A stretch of DNA of 64,000 nucleotides from assembly GCA_013396755.1 (NCBI GenBank), contig VWZF01007822.1:383172-447171 (forward strand), in the 5' to 3' direction. The notes under the pieces are model-generated. The model searched no databases, was not told where the DNA came from, and saw only the letters and a program-made list of their open reading frames with translations. Source of the stretch: Sclerurus mexicanus (taxonomy: Eukaryota; Chordata; Aves; Passeriformes; Furnariidae). This document shows positions 48,180-60,199 of this stretch, one piece after another (within the stretch, counting starts at the first letter, position 1; every line of letters starts with the position of its first letter). The translations under genes were made by a program, and so were the position numbers.

Positions 48180-51100
48180 GGTTTCATCTTTCTCCTCTAA
48201 GTCCTATAGACCAAATGATGTCAAGTACTAGGTTGCTGCTTTGTCTTGAGTCACATCTGATTGCAGGTACAAACAAACACCTTTGGGTCAGGCCACTTTG
48301 TGGAAGACAAGCCTTGTTGGGAATATAATTTTGGCAGTAGAAACTAAAAGTTCTTCCATATCTGAGAAGCTTTTCTTGATTCATCATTTGTCTCAGCGGA
48401 ATAAATAGTTAATGTGATTGTTACTGCAAGACTGCACCTTCATTTCAAGTCATTTGTTCTGGAGAGGTGAATGCACACGGGGACAAGTTCTGCATGTGGG
48501 AAAGGAGGTTCAGTGGGCATTTAAAGGGAAGGAAAAAGCCATGAAGGTGATGGCTGGGCTGGAGGCACCTGTCCTTAGCTTTTACTGTAGGCCGTGGGCC
48601 TTTGAGCTGCCTGGTCCAGGGGAAAGCGAGCCCGAAACCATGGAGGTGCAGCTGTGGGAAGGAATGCAGAGAAAGGAACTGCATGAGATTTGCCTGGCCC
48701 AGACAGACACATCTGAGGCAGCTGTAGGGCTGACCTGACCCACTTGCTGGTGGTGACCTTCAACCAGCCAAACACAAGCCTCTGTGAACCACATTTTTTT
48801 CAGAGCAGTGGCTCCTCAAAGCATGCCTGGCATGCACGCTGGCTTGGGACGCATGCAGAACTTGTTTAATGCTTCCTTGTGGCTCCCGCTTCACTCATGC
48901 TGGTGTTAAAAGTCCCTCAAGCATCGAGTAAAAACTAGCAGAAGTGGCCAAGTTGTATGCTGAGAAACTGGCTTTGAACTTGTGAATTCAGTTCACAGTA
49001 ACTGAACATTTCACGGGTTTTGATGATTTAGAAATGCTCTAAAATGATGTATAGAACTAAAGCAATAAATACAGAGTGAGACAGAAGCAGCGTGGAGGGA
49101 GGACCCTTCCACTGTTAGCCCTGCAGCAGGCTAGTAAATAGTATGCCTCTATTAGGCGTGGTAGAATTGGCAATTTAAGCACATTCATGATCTGCAATGA
49201 CAGGAATACATTAAATTTTATCACTGGTATAGTATCTCATACAATGAAACACAGATGGCTTCTGGGAAACTTAGTTAAAGTTACAATAGAAACTGAAAAG
49301 GCTACCAAGGTTTGGAACTGAGACATTTTGCCTTCTCGTCTTCACAATGTAGAAGTGGAAATATTTTTAAAGAACTGAACTTGACCTCTTTGTGATTCTC
49401 TACCCACAGTGTTCAATGGGTGTGTAACATAGAACAAGGATTGGCAAATTTTTGCCTCTATTTGGTGTGTGTCATCTGTGGCTTTGTACCTTTAAAAAAA
49501 GGAAAAAAGAAAAGCCAGAAAACTTCTTAATTAAGGATGTTATTGAGATCCCACCTTTTTTTTTTCTTTTTTCTTTTTTTTTCTTTTTTTCCTCAGAATG
49601 TACTGTGAAAACCAGCAGTGTGTTCAGAAAAAAAAAAAAAAGGGCTACTGACAAAGCTGTTGGGCAACAAGGAAACTACAAAGCAATAGTGCATTTCAAC
49701 ATGTTCATCTACTGCAGGTTTGCTTAATTCTGGATTTTGAAATGCAGAGTAGAGGGGAAGAGATGCGAATTTGAGGGTGAAGATGTTAAGTTGTTGAGGT
49801 ATGGGCATGGATTAGTAGCCTCTGCAAGTTCGAACACCTTCAACTGAGGTTAGCAAGGTGAAAAGGAGGACAGAGCCTGTGAGCCAACATGTTAGCTTCT
49901 TACCACAAAGGTTAGATACGGCATGTTTGTGCAACAGTCAAGATGAAACAGTTAAAATCCCCAAACAGAACTAATTTGGGTGTTTGTTTTGTTTTTCTTT
50001 TCCTCTTGAGTGTGAAAAATCCTGGCATACAAGTGGTCGGTACAAGGAGGGTGTATCACAATTTGCCAACTTGTTTGAACAACTGTGTATTATAAATACA
50101 GCGTGACTTTGAAGTTCACAATAGGCAAGTGATTGTTGTTTTATTAGATGTTCATATTGTTTAGAAGTTACTGACTCCTCCCTCCAAACCATATTATGAT
50201 TTGAAATAAACTGAATCTGGAATTGTTGTGCCTGTTAAGGCAGGTTGAAACCAAGCTGGATTTTATTCTTTCATCTTTAGGAGTTTTTCATGGTACCTCT
50301 GCCTTTGTGTCCATCTTTTACCTCTTCCATTCTTCTCAACTACTTGAGCATTTGCTCTTTATTTTCTTTAATTGCACTGAAAGCTCTGAGGAATAAAAAC
50401 AGCCTCTGTAAATCACACAAACAGCAGCAGCAAAATTGCAAACAAGGAGAAGGAAGAACACTATGGTGATTGTTTACAAAAGTAGCTGAATGTTCTCTAT
50501 GCAGCACCAAAGAAGTACGTGACCTTACATATTCACACAACAGGGAGAGACAGCATTTGATAAGAGGAAAGCTTCATGATCCATCCATTGGAGGTCTCCT
50601 CAGCCTTGTCTGGAGAAAGGACTTAAGGTAGACTGAAACAGTAAGGGGAGCTCTAACTGCAGGACTCCACCACGGGGGGACACAGGTAAAGAAGGTTTCC
50701 CCTTCACTTTTTAAAGCATGAAAGGAATCATATTTCCTCCTAGTTCCTCCATTTTTTTCAAAAATTCCTTGGAGAAAAAAATGACTCAGATAGGAAATCT
50801 CTGTACCAGATTTGTTCCCTCTGGTAGCACTGGTTTATAGAATCAGCAACACCACCAATACTGCAGTTCTTTATTACTGGAAATGAGAGGTCACTGAGAA
50901 GCTCATACTTCCACGGAAGTCTGCCTGATTTTGCCTCATCAAATGGGATTGTGTAGCCAAGATGCATTAACAGGTATTTCTGAAATAAAGCCTCTGACAT
51001 GGCAAAAAGCTCTGCTGAGATTACACAGTCCACAGCAATAGTATCTTTATATTTTTTTCTCTTTGGCTCCTTTACCTCTACACTGGCTGTTTCATCCCTT

Positions 51101-53690
51101 ATTCATGGTCCCAAGATATATGGCATTTATTTTTGATCAAACCTGTAGCAATACTGTCTCATAACCATTTGAGCTCTTACATATAAGGGAGAATGAGCAG
51201 ACAGAGTATTGCTTTTGCACATAGGTCTACAGAGGTTTAATCAGTCTAGGATTCATTGGAGCTACCCTGGGAAATAAGATTTTGCAGGTTCATGCATTAA
51301 TATTGTGAGGCCTTGGTCAAAAGCTCATTTAAGTCAAGGAGAAATTCCTCACTGAATTCGACTTGCTCCAGACACAGTCATTTTTTCACAGAGCTGAACC
51401 TCAAGAGAAAGTACATTTGAAATCCATTCAGAGCCAAATTTTCATTCAATGACATCTATGACTGTATTTTGTCCATTTCCCGTTGAACATTTAATAGCTG
51501 GAGTTCACAAGTACAAGCATTGCAAAGCTGATTTTTTTTAGAAGACAGAAATGTGTTTTTTTCCCTCCTGAAATTTATTTTTGATTGCAGACTGATGATA
51601 AACCCTGTAATTTGTTCTGCAGTTTCACTTACACAACAGCTACATAATAATTTTGTAAGTTATAGCAGTGACTATATTGAACTGCAATGTTTTCAATTGG
51701 AATGCTTCATGAAGTACTAGCTGAGAAATTATTAACTGCAGAAATTAACTGGATTTCTGGGATATTACAGCAACAAAGGTGGCCTGTGGCTTTAAAAAAA
51801 TGCTGCATCAGATACAATCCAGCACATTTCGTTAAAATGGAGAGGAACTATTCAGAATTTGCAATTGAGGCTACAGATCGGTCATGTTCTTGAAATATAG
51901 GTTTATAATTTGTCACAGGAAAAATAACTCCATAAAGCAAAACCACTAAGGTGTTTTAAGATGATCTATTATGCGGAGGTGTCTAGTGCAGCCATTTTGG
52001 ATCGGTGTCATGATAGGAAACAGATGGTATATATGTTTGTGTTTAACATTTAAGGAGGTATAGAAAGCAGTTGGGAGGTGATGTATTTTGTTAATGGGCG
52101 AGTAAAGTCTCATATGTACATTTAAAATAGAATGTAAAAAACAAGCAACATTTTTTTAGCACAAATGAGGCAATGCAACAACATGCTTAAGTAGATTTAT
52201 TTGACTTGTTTCACTTTAAATAATTTTAATGAGAAATTCTCTAAACGTTTTCGAGCGGAGATAGAAAGTAATCTGGTAACCACATGTCTTGATGTATGCC
52301 AAGCTGTTCCTTAACAGCACTTTCTTTCAATACAATATAAATTTAGCTGGAATTAGCATTGCTGAATATTAGTCCCTCAGTGCCTCACTTGCTAAACCTC
52401 CATATTCTTTTTATTGCCTCTGTGCATTCCAGAAGCGGAGTGTGTGGTCAGTTTTGGACAAAGGAAAATTATCTAACGGGGCTGGGGAAGGCAATGTATT
52501 AGTGAATTCTGTAACATAGCAAACACCTCAGTAATAATTCAGGCAAATAGCAGATCTGCACTGGATACAGCAATACATTTTTCTTGTAATATGCTACCTT
52601 TTGGATTTGATACTGAATATATCAAAAATCTAGTTATGCATGCAAAGCTGTATTTTTCTGAATTTTATGTACTTCACCTTACTGTATGTTATTTCATTTA
52701 TAAGATTTATCTTTGAACATGCAGTGATAGTCAAAGACTAGCGTTCTTTTCCAAGCTTCTCTAGGCAAGTTACTCAGTCTTCTGGGGTTTTCTTTATTTG
52801 TTTTTGCTAACTATGAATAGGACATTGAGGGCAACTGGATTTTAGTAGATCCTCACTGTAATTAATTATTCATCAGCAGTAGAAGTATTAGCAGTTGCAG
52901 TCAGACATGCAGAGGAGGCTGAGATCTTACTGTTGTGAACCTACAGGGAGAGAGGCTCAACCATCCAGGTTCTGCTTAATTAGGCCACGACACATTTGGA
53001 ATTATCCACATCCAAAGAGAGAGAAAGTAGTTTTACAACCTGTTCTGATGATCTCAGCATTTTCCCTTTTTTTCTGTTCAGACAGATAATGCTGTTGATA
53101 TTATAATAGCCGTATTATAATTCTATTCAGTCCCCCTGTCTGTCACAGATGGATTCATTCTGAGCTCATTCTCACCAGGATGAGAAATCACCATGCACAA
53201 CATGGTGTTTCAATGTATTTTAGTGAGCATTTTTAGGTGGGACCTTGCAGTGCCCACCTCTGTCTCACATGATCGGGTTATTTCTTATTTCATAATTTTG
53301 TTTTCTATTTCTAACCATCTCCTTTTGGCAATAACTTTGGTATGTTCTATGTGAAATGCTGTGGTTCTATTGAAATTTCTTCTAAATTTGAAAAAAAATT
53401 GTTATGAATTAATCTTTAATCCCATAGATAGAAAAGAGTAAATAAGAGATGTAATAATGTTATAGTATTAATGGGATTTGAGCCTTGGTAGGAAATAGAT
53501 GCATTATTCATAAGGATTGATGGTCTTTAGTGTCCCAACAGTCCCTTGTGGGGCTTTGGAGGTATTAGACTGGTCACTGGAGAGCGAGTTGCTCTCATGC
53601 TCAATAAGCTAAACTAAAAATATCACTAGAATTATAAAGCAAAAACTAATCAAATCCTAAATATAAATGTGATGATACAAATCCATCCCC
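48180..53690. other. Intergenic, downstream of KLF6; no gene seen
   Basis: AT-rich sequence with one somewhat GC-richer patch (about 48,460-48,750) holding overlapping chance frames on both strands. T/A-rich low-complexity tracts lie at 49,556-49,592 and about 49,629-49,641. No recognisable coding or RNA gene. Confidence 0.65.
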
Positions 53691-54860
53691 TAGTTATCTC
53701 CAGAAACCACCCTGCCTCAAAGGGTTGTCAGTGACTTGTCCCTTATTATCTTTAATCAAGCAGAAGAGAGAGGCATTGAACGCCACAGTGGGTCTGTATA
53801 ACGAGGCGCTGCAGGTGAAATCCATAGTGCTGTGCTTCCCGCTATCCATGTGCTGCCGACTGGCCCCGGCTCTGCCAGTGAGGGAGAGGGCAGCGAGGAG
53901 ACAAAGGGATGCAGTGTTTGCACAGTGCCTGTGAAGACCTCTGTAGCTTCTTCTAATTTCCATCCCCAAAGTCCAGACCACAGATGCTTCATCAGGCAAA
54001 ACCAGCCTGGATGCCTGTAGGTAAAAATTATGTGGTAACATGCAACAAAGAAGCTGACTGTAGGAGATTTCTGCAATAAGGTTTCCAGCACTTACACAGA
54101 TGGGATCTACCCAGAGTCTGGTCTCTGTGGTCTGTGACAGGACATTATTTATCTTAATTATAATGGACAACTGGGAAAAAAAAAAAAGGAAAAAAAGAAA
54201 AGAAGACAAAAAAATAATAAAAAGAGTATATTCTTCTGTGTATCCAAGCAGATTAGGCACTGCAGTTTGAAGGTCTTTCAGAGAAGCTGAAACTACTAGT
54301 CACCAAACAAATGTAACTGTGCAATTCAATATTTAAAAAAATATCTTTTTCATTAGACATTAAATATCTTTGGCTAATGATGAGGTCATAAAAGACTCAT
54401 GTGTTTGGCCAAAAGAGAGAAGAGGATTCATAAAAGAATAAAGAACTGTGGGATACAGCTCCTTTTGGCACAAAGTGCAGCACCAAAGTCTGCCCAGGCA
54501 AATATTTGTGTGTGCAGATGGTTTAATGCAAAGCAGATTTAAGCCTCGACTCTGAAATGAGGTGTGTGCACACAGCCTTCTGACCCTCACCTTCTGTCCT
54601 CTGAGACACCCAAACACATACAGGACCGCTTTTGAGCACCACAGAGAACAGGGACCATCTCTGATAAGAGATGTGTAGTCCCAGAATAAGGTGTCGTCAT
54701 GCCCTCTGAAGCTGTGCAGCCAAGGTCTGGGGTGCACCAAGACCCTGAAGATGGTAAACTCAAGGGAGGAGAGTGGGACAAGTTTCAAGAAGAATGTTGA
54801 TCTTTGTAATATTGGTGTTTGAAAACACAAATTAGAGCAAAGGTGCTGAGACAAAATCTT
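53691..54860. other. Intergenic with two long minus-strand open frames
   Basis: Open frames of 188 codons (53,694-54,260) and 164 codons (54,360-54,854) lie on the minus strand. I recognise no family in either. The first begins with a stretch translated from a poly-A/T tract (54,171-54,226). I do not call them genes. Confidence 0.5.
54171..54226. repeat. A-rich low-complexity tract
   Basis: A runs with scattered G over about 55 bases. Confidence 0.85.
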
Positions 54861-55317
54861 CAGCCTTCATATAGTAGCCCTTGGCTTTTTTCAGCATTTG
54901 GTAAGAGACACTCAGCTTTATGCCTGGCCTAGGTAACCCTTACCAGATATGGAAGGAGGACCCCCATACACCTTACTGTGTTATTTTGATCCATGACATG
55001 TAAGTATGAGCTTACATTTAGTCTAAAAATCTAAAATTAAGTTCTTAATATAAAGGCATTAACGAAGAGAAAATAATGACAGAATATTAGTAGCCCAAGA
55101 ATCTTCATATTTTTTACTATTTATATACATACACACATGCATAAATGGAAACAGATTTTCTTGTCTAGGATTTTTTTTTCCTATATTCTATCACATTCCA
55201 GTAGAACAGTGTCCATCAAGAGTAATCTGTTCTGTCAGACTTAAACTAGGCTGTAATATGAAGCCAGCTGAAAACACTAAACAAAATCAAACAGTCTGTG
55301 CTGGTGAAACAGATGCA

Positions 55318-55372
55318 AAACCAAACAAACAAACAGCACAAACAAAACACATTAAAGAAAAAAAAATAAAGC
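55318..55372. repeat. A/C-rich simple repeat
   Basis: AAAC-type units, like those at 5.7 and 36.5 kb. Confidence 0.8.
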
Positions 55373-55591
55373 CAACTCTCAGAAGTGTGTTTTTTGTTTT
55401 AAATTTAACATTTTATGGGAACATGAGTAAGTACATCATCATTGAAGTTGTTGATGATTGTTTTCATTGAATCATAGATTCAAGCTTCCACAAGTTAGGA
55501 ACCATATCCTTAAAAAACATAAATTAATAAATAAAAGATTACTTTAAAAGTCTGAAAATTAAAATAATGGCTTTTTGTTCTTGGATTTTGG

Positions 55592-55671
55592 GTTTTGTTT
55601 TGTTGGGTTCCCCCCCCCCCCCAATTTTAANGTTTTTTTTTTGTTTGGGTCCCCCCCCCCCCCAATTTAAA
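55592..55671. repeat. Duplicated T/G-poly-C block split by an N
   Basis: A block of form GTTTTGTT..GGGT, 13 C, AATTTTAA occurs on the left (55,592-55,630). After a single N at 55,631 a near copy follows (55,632-55,671), also with exactly 13 C. A duplicate on each side of a one-base gap is the signature of an unresolved overlap at a homopolymer in the assembly. Confidence 0.75.
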
Positions 55672-57148
55672 TTCTGTATTTTGGATCTAGCAGAGTGCAT
55701 TCAGAACACATTTTCATTACATTCTTTACAATGAAAGCTAGAATCTTCTGTTTTAAAATGGAAGTTAAGAAACTAAAGCATTAAAATAAAAACATAGTTA
55801 CTCAAGATCATAGTATGAAATAGTGTGACTTGGTCACACTGAGGCAAGTGTGTGCAAATAAAATCATTTGCTAGAGTAAATAGGTATTTTCCTTGGTTTC
55901 ATCTTTCAGGCTGATGATATCTGGAAAAAAATGTATTAAAGCAAAACCACCCCCAAAATCTGACAACGTGGTCCTTCTTCACTGAAAGTCCAGAGAAGCA
56001 GCTGAGTCTTAGAAGTGCCTATGGAGTGGAATTAGATATTCCTCTGTGGGAAGTCCACGTGAGCATTACTCTGAGCTGACTCTTTTTTCCTTTATGTGGT
56101 TCCAACCTCACATTTTTATCTCATTATTCTTAGCAGTGGTAAGTAACTATGACAGGAAGACAGAGTGGAAAATTAAGGCTTGTTAAGACTATTATACACC
56201 AAAAGGATCATGTCATAAATGAGATTTCAGTCTGCCCAGTTTGGGATATAATTAAGTTATCATGTTCAAGGTGGATGGGTTTGAGACAATAAAAGGGCAC
56301 TGAGGTTGTTCAGTTTCAAAGGGGTGAATCTTTTTATGCTGAGAAGTTACATGGACATGATTTTGGGAGTGGTGAGGGATCCCTCCCAGCTGTTGAACAG
56401 GGGCTCCTGCTTCTGGGAAGGGAGTGCAGTTCCAGTGCTCCTATCCTTCAGGATGATGTTCCTGCTATGCAAATGCTATTTTACTATGTCTCATTTTCCA
56501 TGAGCATATCACCAGTGTGCATTCCCCTCTGGCTTCAGCCTATAGGAACCTCTCAAGACTGAGAACAATAAAGTCAGCACCCTGTGGAAGACTTACATGT
56601 GCTGAAAATTTCACTGTTACTTAATTTACTTTTGAGAAAAGTATATTTAAGGTGGTGAATAATGAGCATATGTCAATACTATAGACCCAGAAAGGAAGTG
56701 TCAACAAAACCACATCAGGAAAACAGTGAGGCTTTTGCTTGATTTTGAGAGAATATAATGAGACTAATGTTGCTGCTTTTACATTTTTTCCTTATGTTAT
56801 CAGCATGGAAGGCCGAGCAGGACGTAGCTGAATCACTGCTCAGAAGTCAGTCCAAAATGTGAGTGAGTCAAACAGTGTATGGGCTACAGACTGACATGTG
56901 TGTTTAGTGTTAATAGGGTTTGTCGTGCAGTTCTTGAGGGTGTAATGGATGACTTTTTTTGCCTGCAAGTAGCCACAATCATTATATGAATCATTCAGGG
57001 AAATTATTTTGAAAGCTATCATATCATAAAGCTGCAGAGTTTTCCACTGAAAACTGCAGCTTAGAAGAGCTTCAGAAGTATGCTAACAAAGATGGTGCCT
57101 TGCTGAGATATCTATTATTACACACACACAAAGAGATTGAGCTGACAT

Positions 57149-57184
57149 GGGGGGGGGGGGGNGGAGGTGGAAGGGGGGGGGGGG
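57149..57184. repeat. Poly-G runs with an N
   Basis: Thirteen G, an N at 57,162, a short GGAGGTGGAA linker, then twelve G. It is homopolymer sequence with unreliable length, and G-quadruplex formation is possible if the sequence is real. Confidence 0.8.
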
Positions 57185-58870
57185 AGTGTTGGAGGAAGGA
57201 AAGGAAGAGAAGAGGAATCATAAAGAGCAACAAATAATACTTTCAAACATGATATTCGTCTCTTCTAAATACAGGATTTAAATGCAGAGTGTATGTGTAT
57301 TTTTTTTCTCTACATATCTTTCTTCCTATCTCCTCCTTTCTTAATTCCTCAGAATGAAAGGGTTTTGTCCTCAGGGTTTTGCTCTGCTATCTTTCACCTT
57401 TTCCAATCTGCCACTTCTTCAAATGGAAATGCTGTCTATTTGTGATTTCAAGCTGTGCAACTAGTGAAATATTAGCCAAGACTTACGTTCTTACTTTGGC
57501 AAAATAATTTTGTTTTCAATAAAGTCTTGGAGCGAGGGGAAGAGGGAAGTAGTGAGCAAGGAGGTGGTTGAGAGGACAGAGAAACAACCAACAATACCAA
57601 TAAATTAACACTGTATCAAAAATGTCAAACAGCCCAGAAGTTCTTCTTTATATCTTCTTTGCCATGTAGGAATGCTATGGCAATGGGGATCCCGTGAAAT
57701 ATGAAAGTAGAACCACAGTGTGGAATGCAGCTCCCGCCTCATCCTCTGCTCAGGGAAGAAATGGGGCAGTGGCACCCCTGAAAACAACATTTGTTGGTAA
57801 TTGCACTCCTGCGTGGGAACAAAAGACAGGAGGACAAGCTTTGGGCATGGAGTTGTGCTGCTGCAGCTAGGCAGGCTCAGCAGCTGTCTGTCCCTCTGGC
57901 CACAGCAGTGGGGGATGAATCCCAGGAACCTCTGCCCTGTTCCCCCACCACTTTGCCCACATTTTCTTTCACAGCTACCGCTGATGGATGTTTCCCACTC
58001 TGGCAGATGCATATGTGTTTTTCCACATTAACATTACTGTATCATAGCATATCATCATCTGCATCACTGTTGCATCAGTGTTTCCTGGTGATTTTGTCAG
58101 TCCCAGCCTCTTTACTGTAGATTCCTGATGGCAGACTACAGCATAAGAAAGAATTGCACAAAAAGTGTATATTTGTTGTTAAGGGTTGAAAACAAAGAAT
58201 GTCAAACAGTCAGAACTGCTAAGGAACGAGGGAATTAAATTAGCCTACCTGTGCCCCACTGTGCTGAATCTGGTCCAGCTTTTCAGAAATGTTGATTCAG
58301 CAAAAGCAGGTGGCAAGGAATCTAACTGGAACAGCAGGAGGAACTAGATTTCAAAGTTTCCCCTTGTCACAAACCCTTTTCTTCAACTTATTAGGTTTGA
58401 AATTGTTTGTACATACATTAAAGAATCCTTCTTCCCCTCTGCTCTTTTTACAGTACAGGGAACCATGACTCTTCTTAAAGCAGATATTTTAGGGAAAGAG
58501 CTTTGTGTAAAAATGCCTTTTTGACATAAAATCAGAAGCAGCATGTTTCCACAAAAAAAATCATGGTAAATTTATGTTTTGGTTAATAAAGGATTTCTTA
58601 ACTATTTTGACTATGATTTTTTTGTTTGTTTATTTGCTTGTGAGATGCAGAAAAAAATAAAATCCACATTTTTAGATTACATTCAATGGCAATAACTCAC
58701 ATTAACTATTAATGGAAGTAAATGACTGAAGTGACCCAGATTTCTTTTTTGCATTGTTATGAGAAATAACTGCACACATAAATACTTAAATTTCTGGCAA
58801 GCAAAAATCTTTTGTCAGTCACAGCTTCTAAACCTATAGGCTAAAGCAGAGACAGACACATCTTTTCTAA

Positions 58871-58890
58871 ACTGAAGTTACAACTTCAGT
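58871..58890. repeat. 20-bp inverted repeat
   Basis: ACTGAAGTT and AACTTCAGT form perfect 9-base arms around AC. Confidence 0.85.
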
Positions 58891-60170
58891 ATTAAATCTA
58901 ACCATGATAATACTGATGTGAATAATATGTCAGATGAGCATAAAACTGTCTAAGAAAAATAGTTCCTTAGAAATATCATGTGGTCTTTCCCCTGGTGTCA
59001 ATTTAAATTTGGGGATATCTCCATCAAAGTCAGTGAAGTCAGAGTCATGTAAAAGTGACACGATAGCAAGATGTGATCCTGCCTGCCTGTGTAACATCTG
59101 CCATCTTTGTCAATTCAAAGACTGAACTTGGGCCACACATGTAATAAACAGACATACTGTTTTCTGGGGAAGGCATAGCTGCCGAAAAATTACACTTGAA
59201 AAAAAATCTACACACTTACTGTTGATCTCCCTGTCAGTCCACTCAGATCCTCTGAGAGCCATCACTACAGCAGTTTCAGAGTACATATCATACACACAGA
59301 GACTAAGCTCCCTACAAATGCAAATTTGGGCTTTCTCTGAGGGACAGGAGGTGCACTTCTCACACCCAAGAACTCTGCACTCAGAGCACCAGCCCTGGAG
59401 ACTTAGACTCACCCCCACTGTCAGGCACCCTCCTGGGGAGTGGTTCAGGCAGAGCTGGCAGCAGGGCATCATCCTCACCAGGCAAGGATGTCAGCTGTAG
59501 ATGACTGTTTCGGGTTTCAGTATGAAGGTCCTAAGTCAGCCTATATATGATAAAGGCAATATATGTTCTTAAACCAGGGTCTGGATACCACTTGGAGGTC
59601 AGTCATCTAAAACATGCTTTGTAGATTTTCAGGTCCTTCCTTATACTCACTTCCAACATATTATTCTCAAAAACCTCACCTTAGATAGTCAATGTCATAA
59701 GGACTATCAGTCTGCCTGAATGTATATATCCGTGTATATCTACATGGATGTACACATTGCATTTTAAGCTATTGACTTTTACAAGAAAAAAGAGATTTGA
59801 AATAAATAGGAAGTCTAATATTGACTTAAACAAAAAAGCAAAAAAATTCCTATTTGACAATTCAGGTGTCTGAAGATATTAAACGAGTCACTATGAAGCA
59901 CCTCAGTAGTTTCATAATATTTTATTATTACTAGTGGGTCAAATGAGTCAGCTGACTGTAGGCAGGACAATGGGTAATTAATGTATGGGTGAGTAAAAAT
60001 ATATACTGCATACCTTTCTGTCTCCACATGTTATTTTTCCTTAATCTGATACCAGACTCATTTGATAGGTGTGACTCAGCTTTTGTTGAGTTGGCCCTGC
60101 CATTGACAAACTCACCCTTAGGAAATGACATTTTCTCCTCCCAGAAGTGGACTTGCAGTGTATTGTCAGG

Positions 60171-60199
60171 TTTAAAGGTTGAAATTTTCAACCTTTAAA
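60171..60199. repeat. 29-bp palindrome
   Basis: TTTAAAGGTTGAAA and its exact reverse complement TTTCAACCTTTAAA flank a single T. It is the longest perfect dyad I noticed in the window. It lies in AT-rich non-coding DNA and could extrude as a cruciform or bind a dimeric factor. No function is known. Confidence 0.9.

Noticed and set aside
57605..58120. Overlapping frames on both strands up to 135 codons
   Set aside because: Frames open on both strands in a locally GC-richer patch; composition gives no protein family and no splice pattern.
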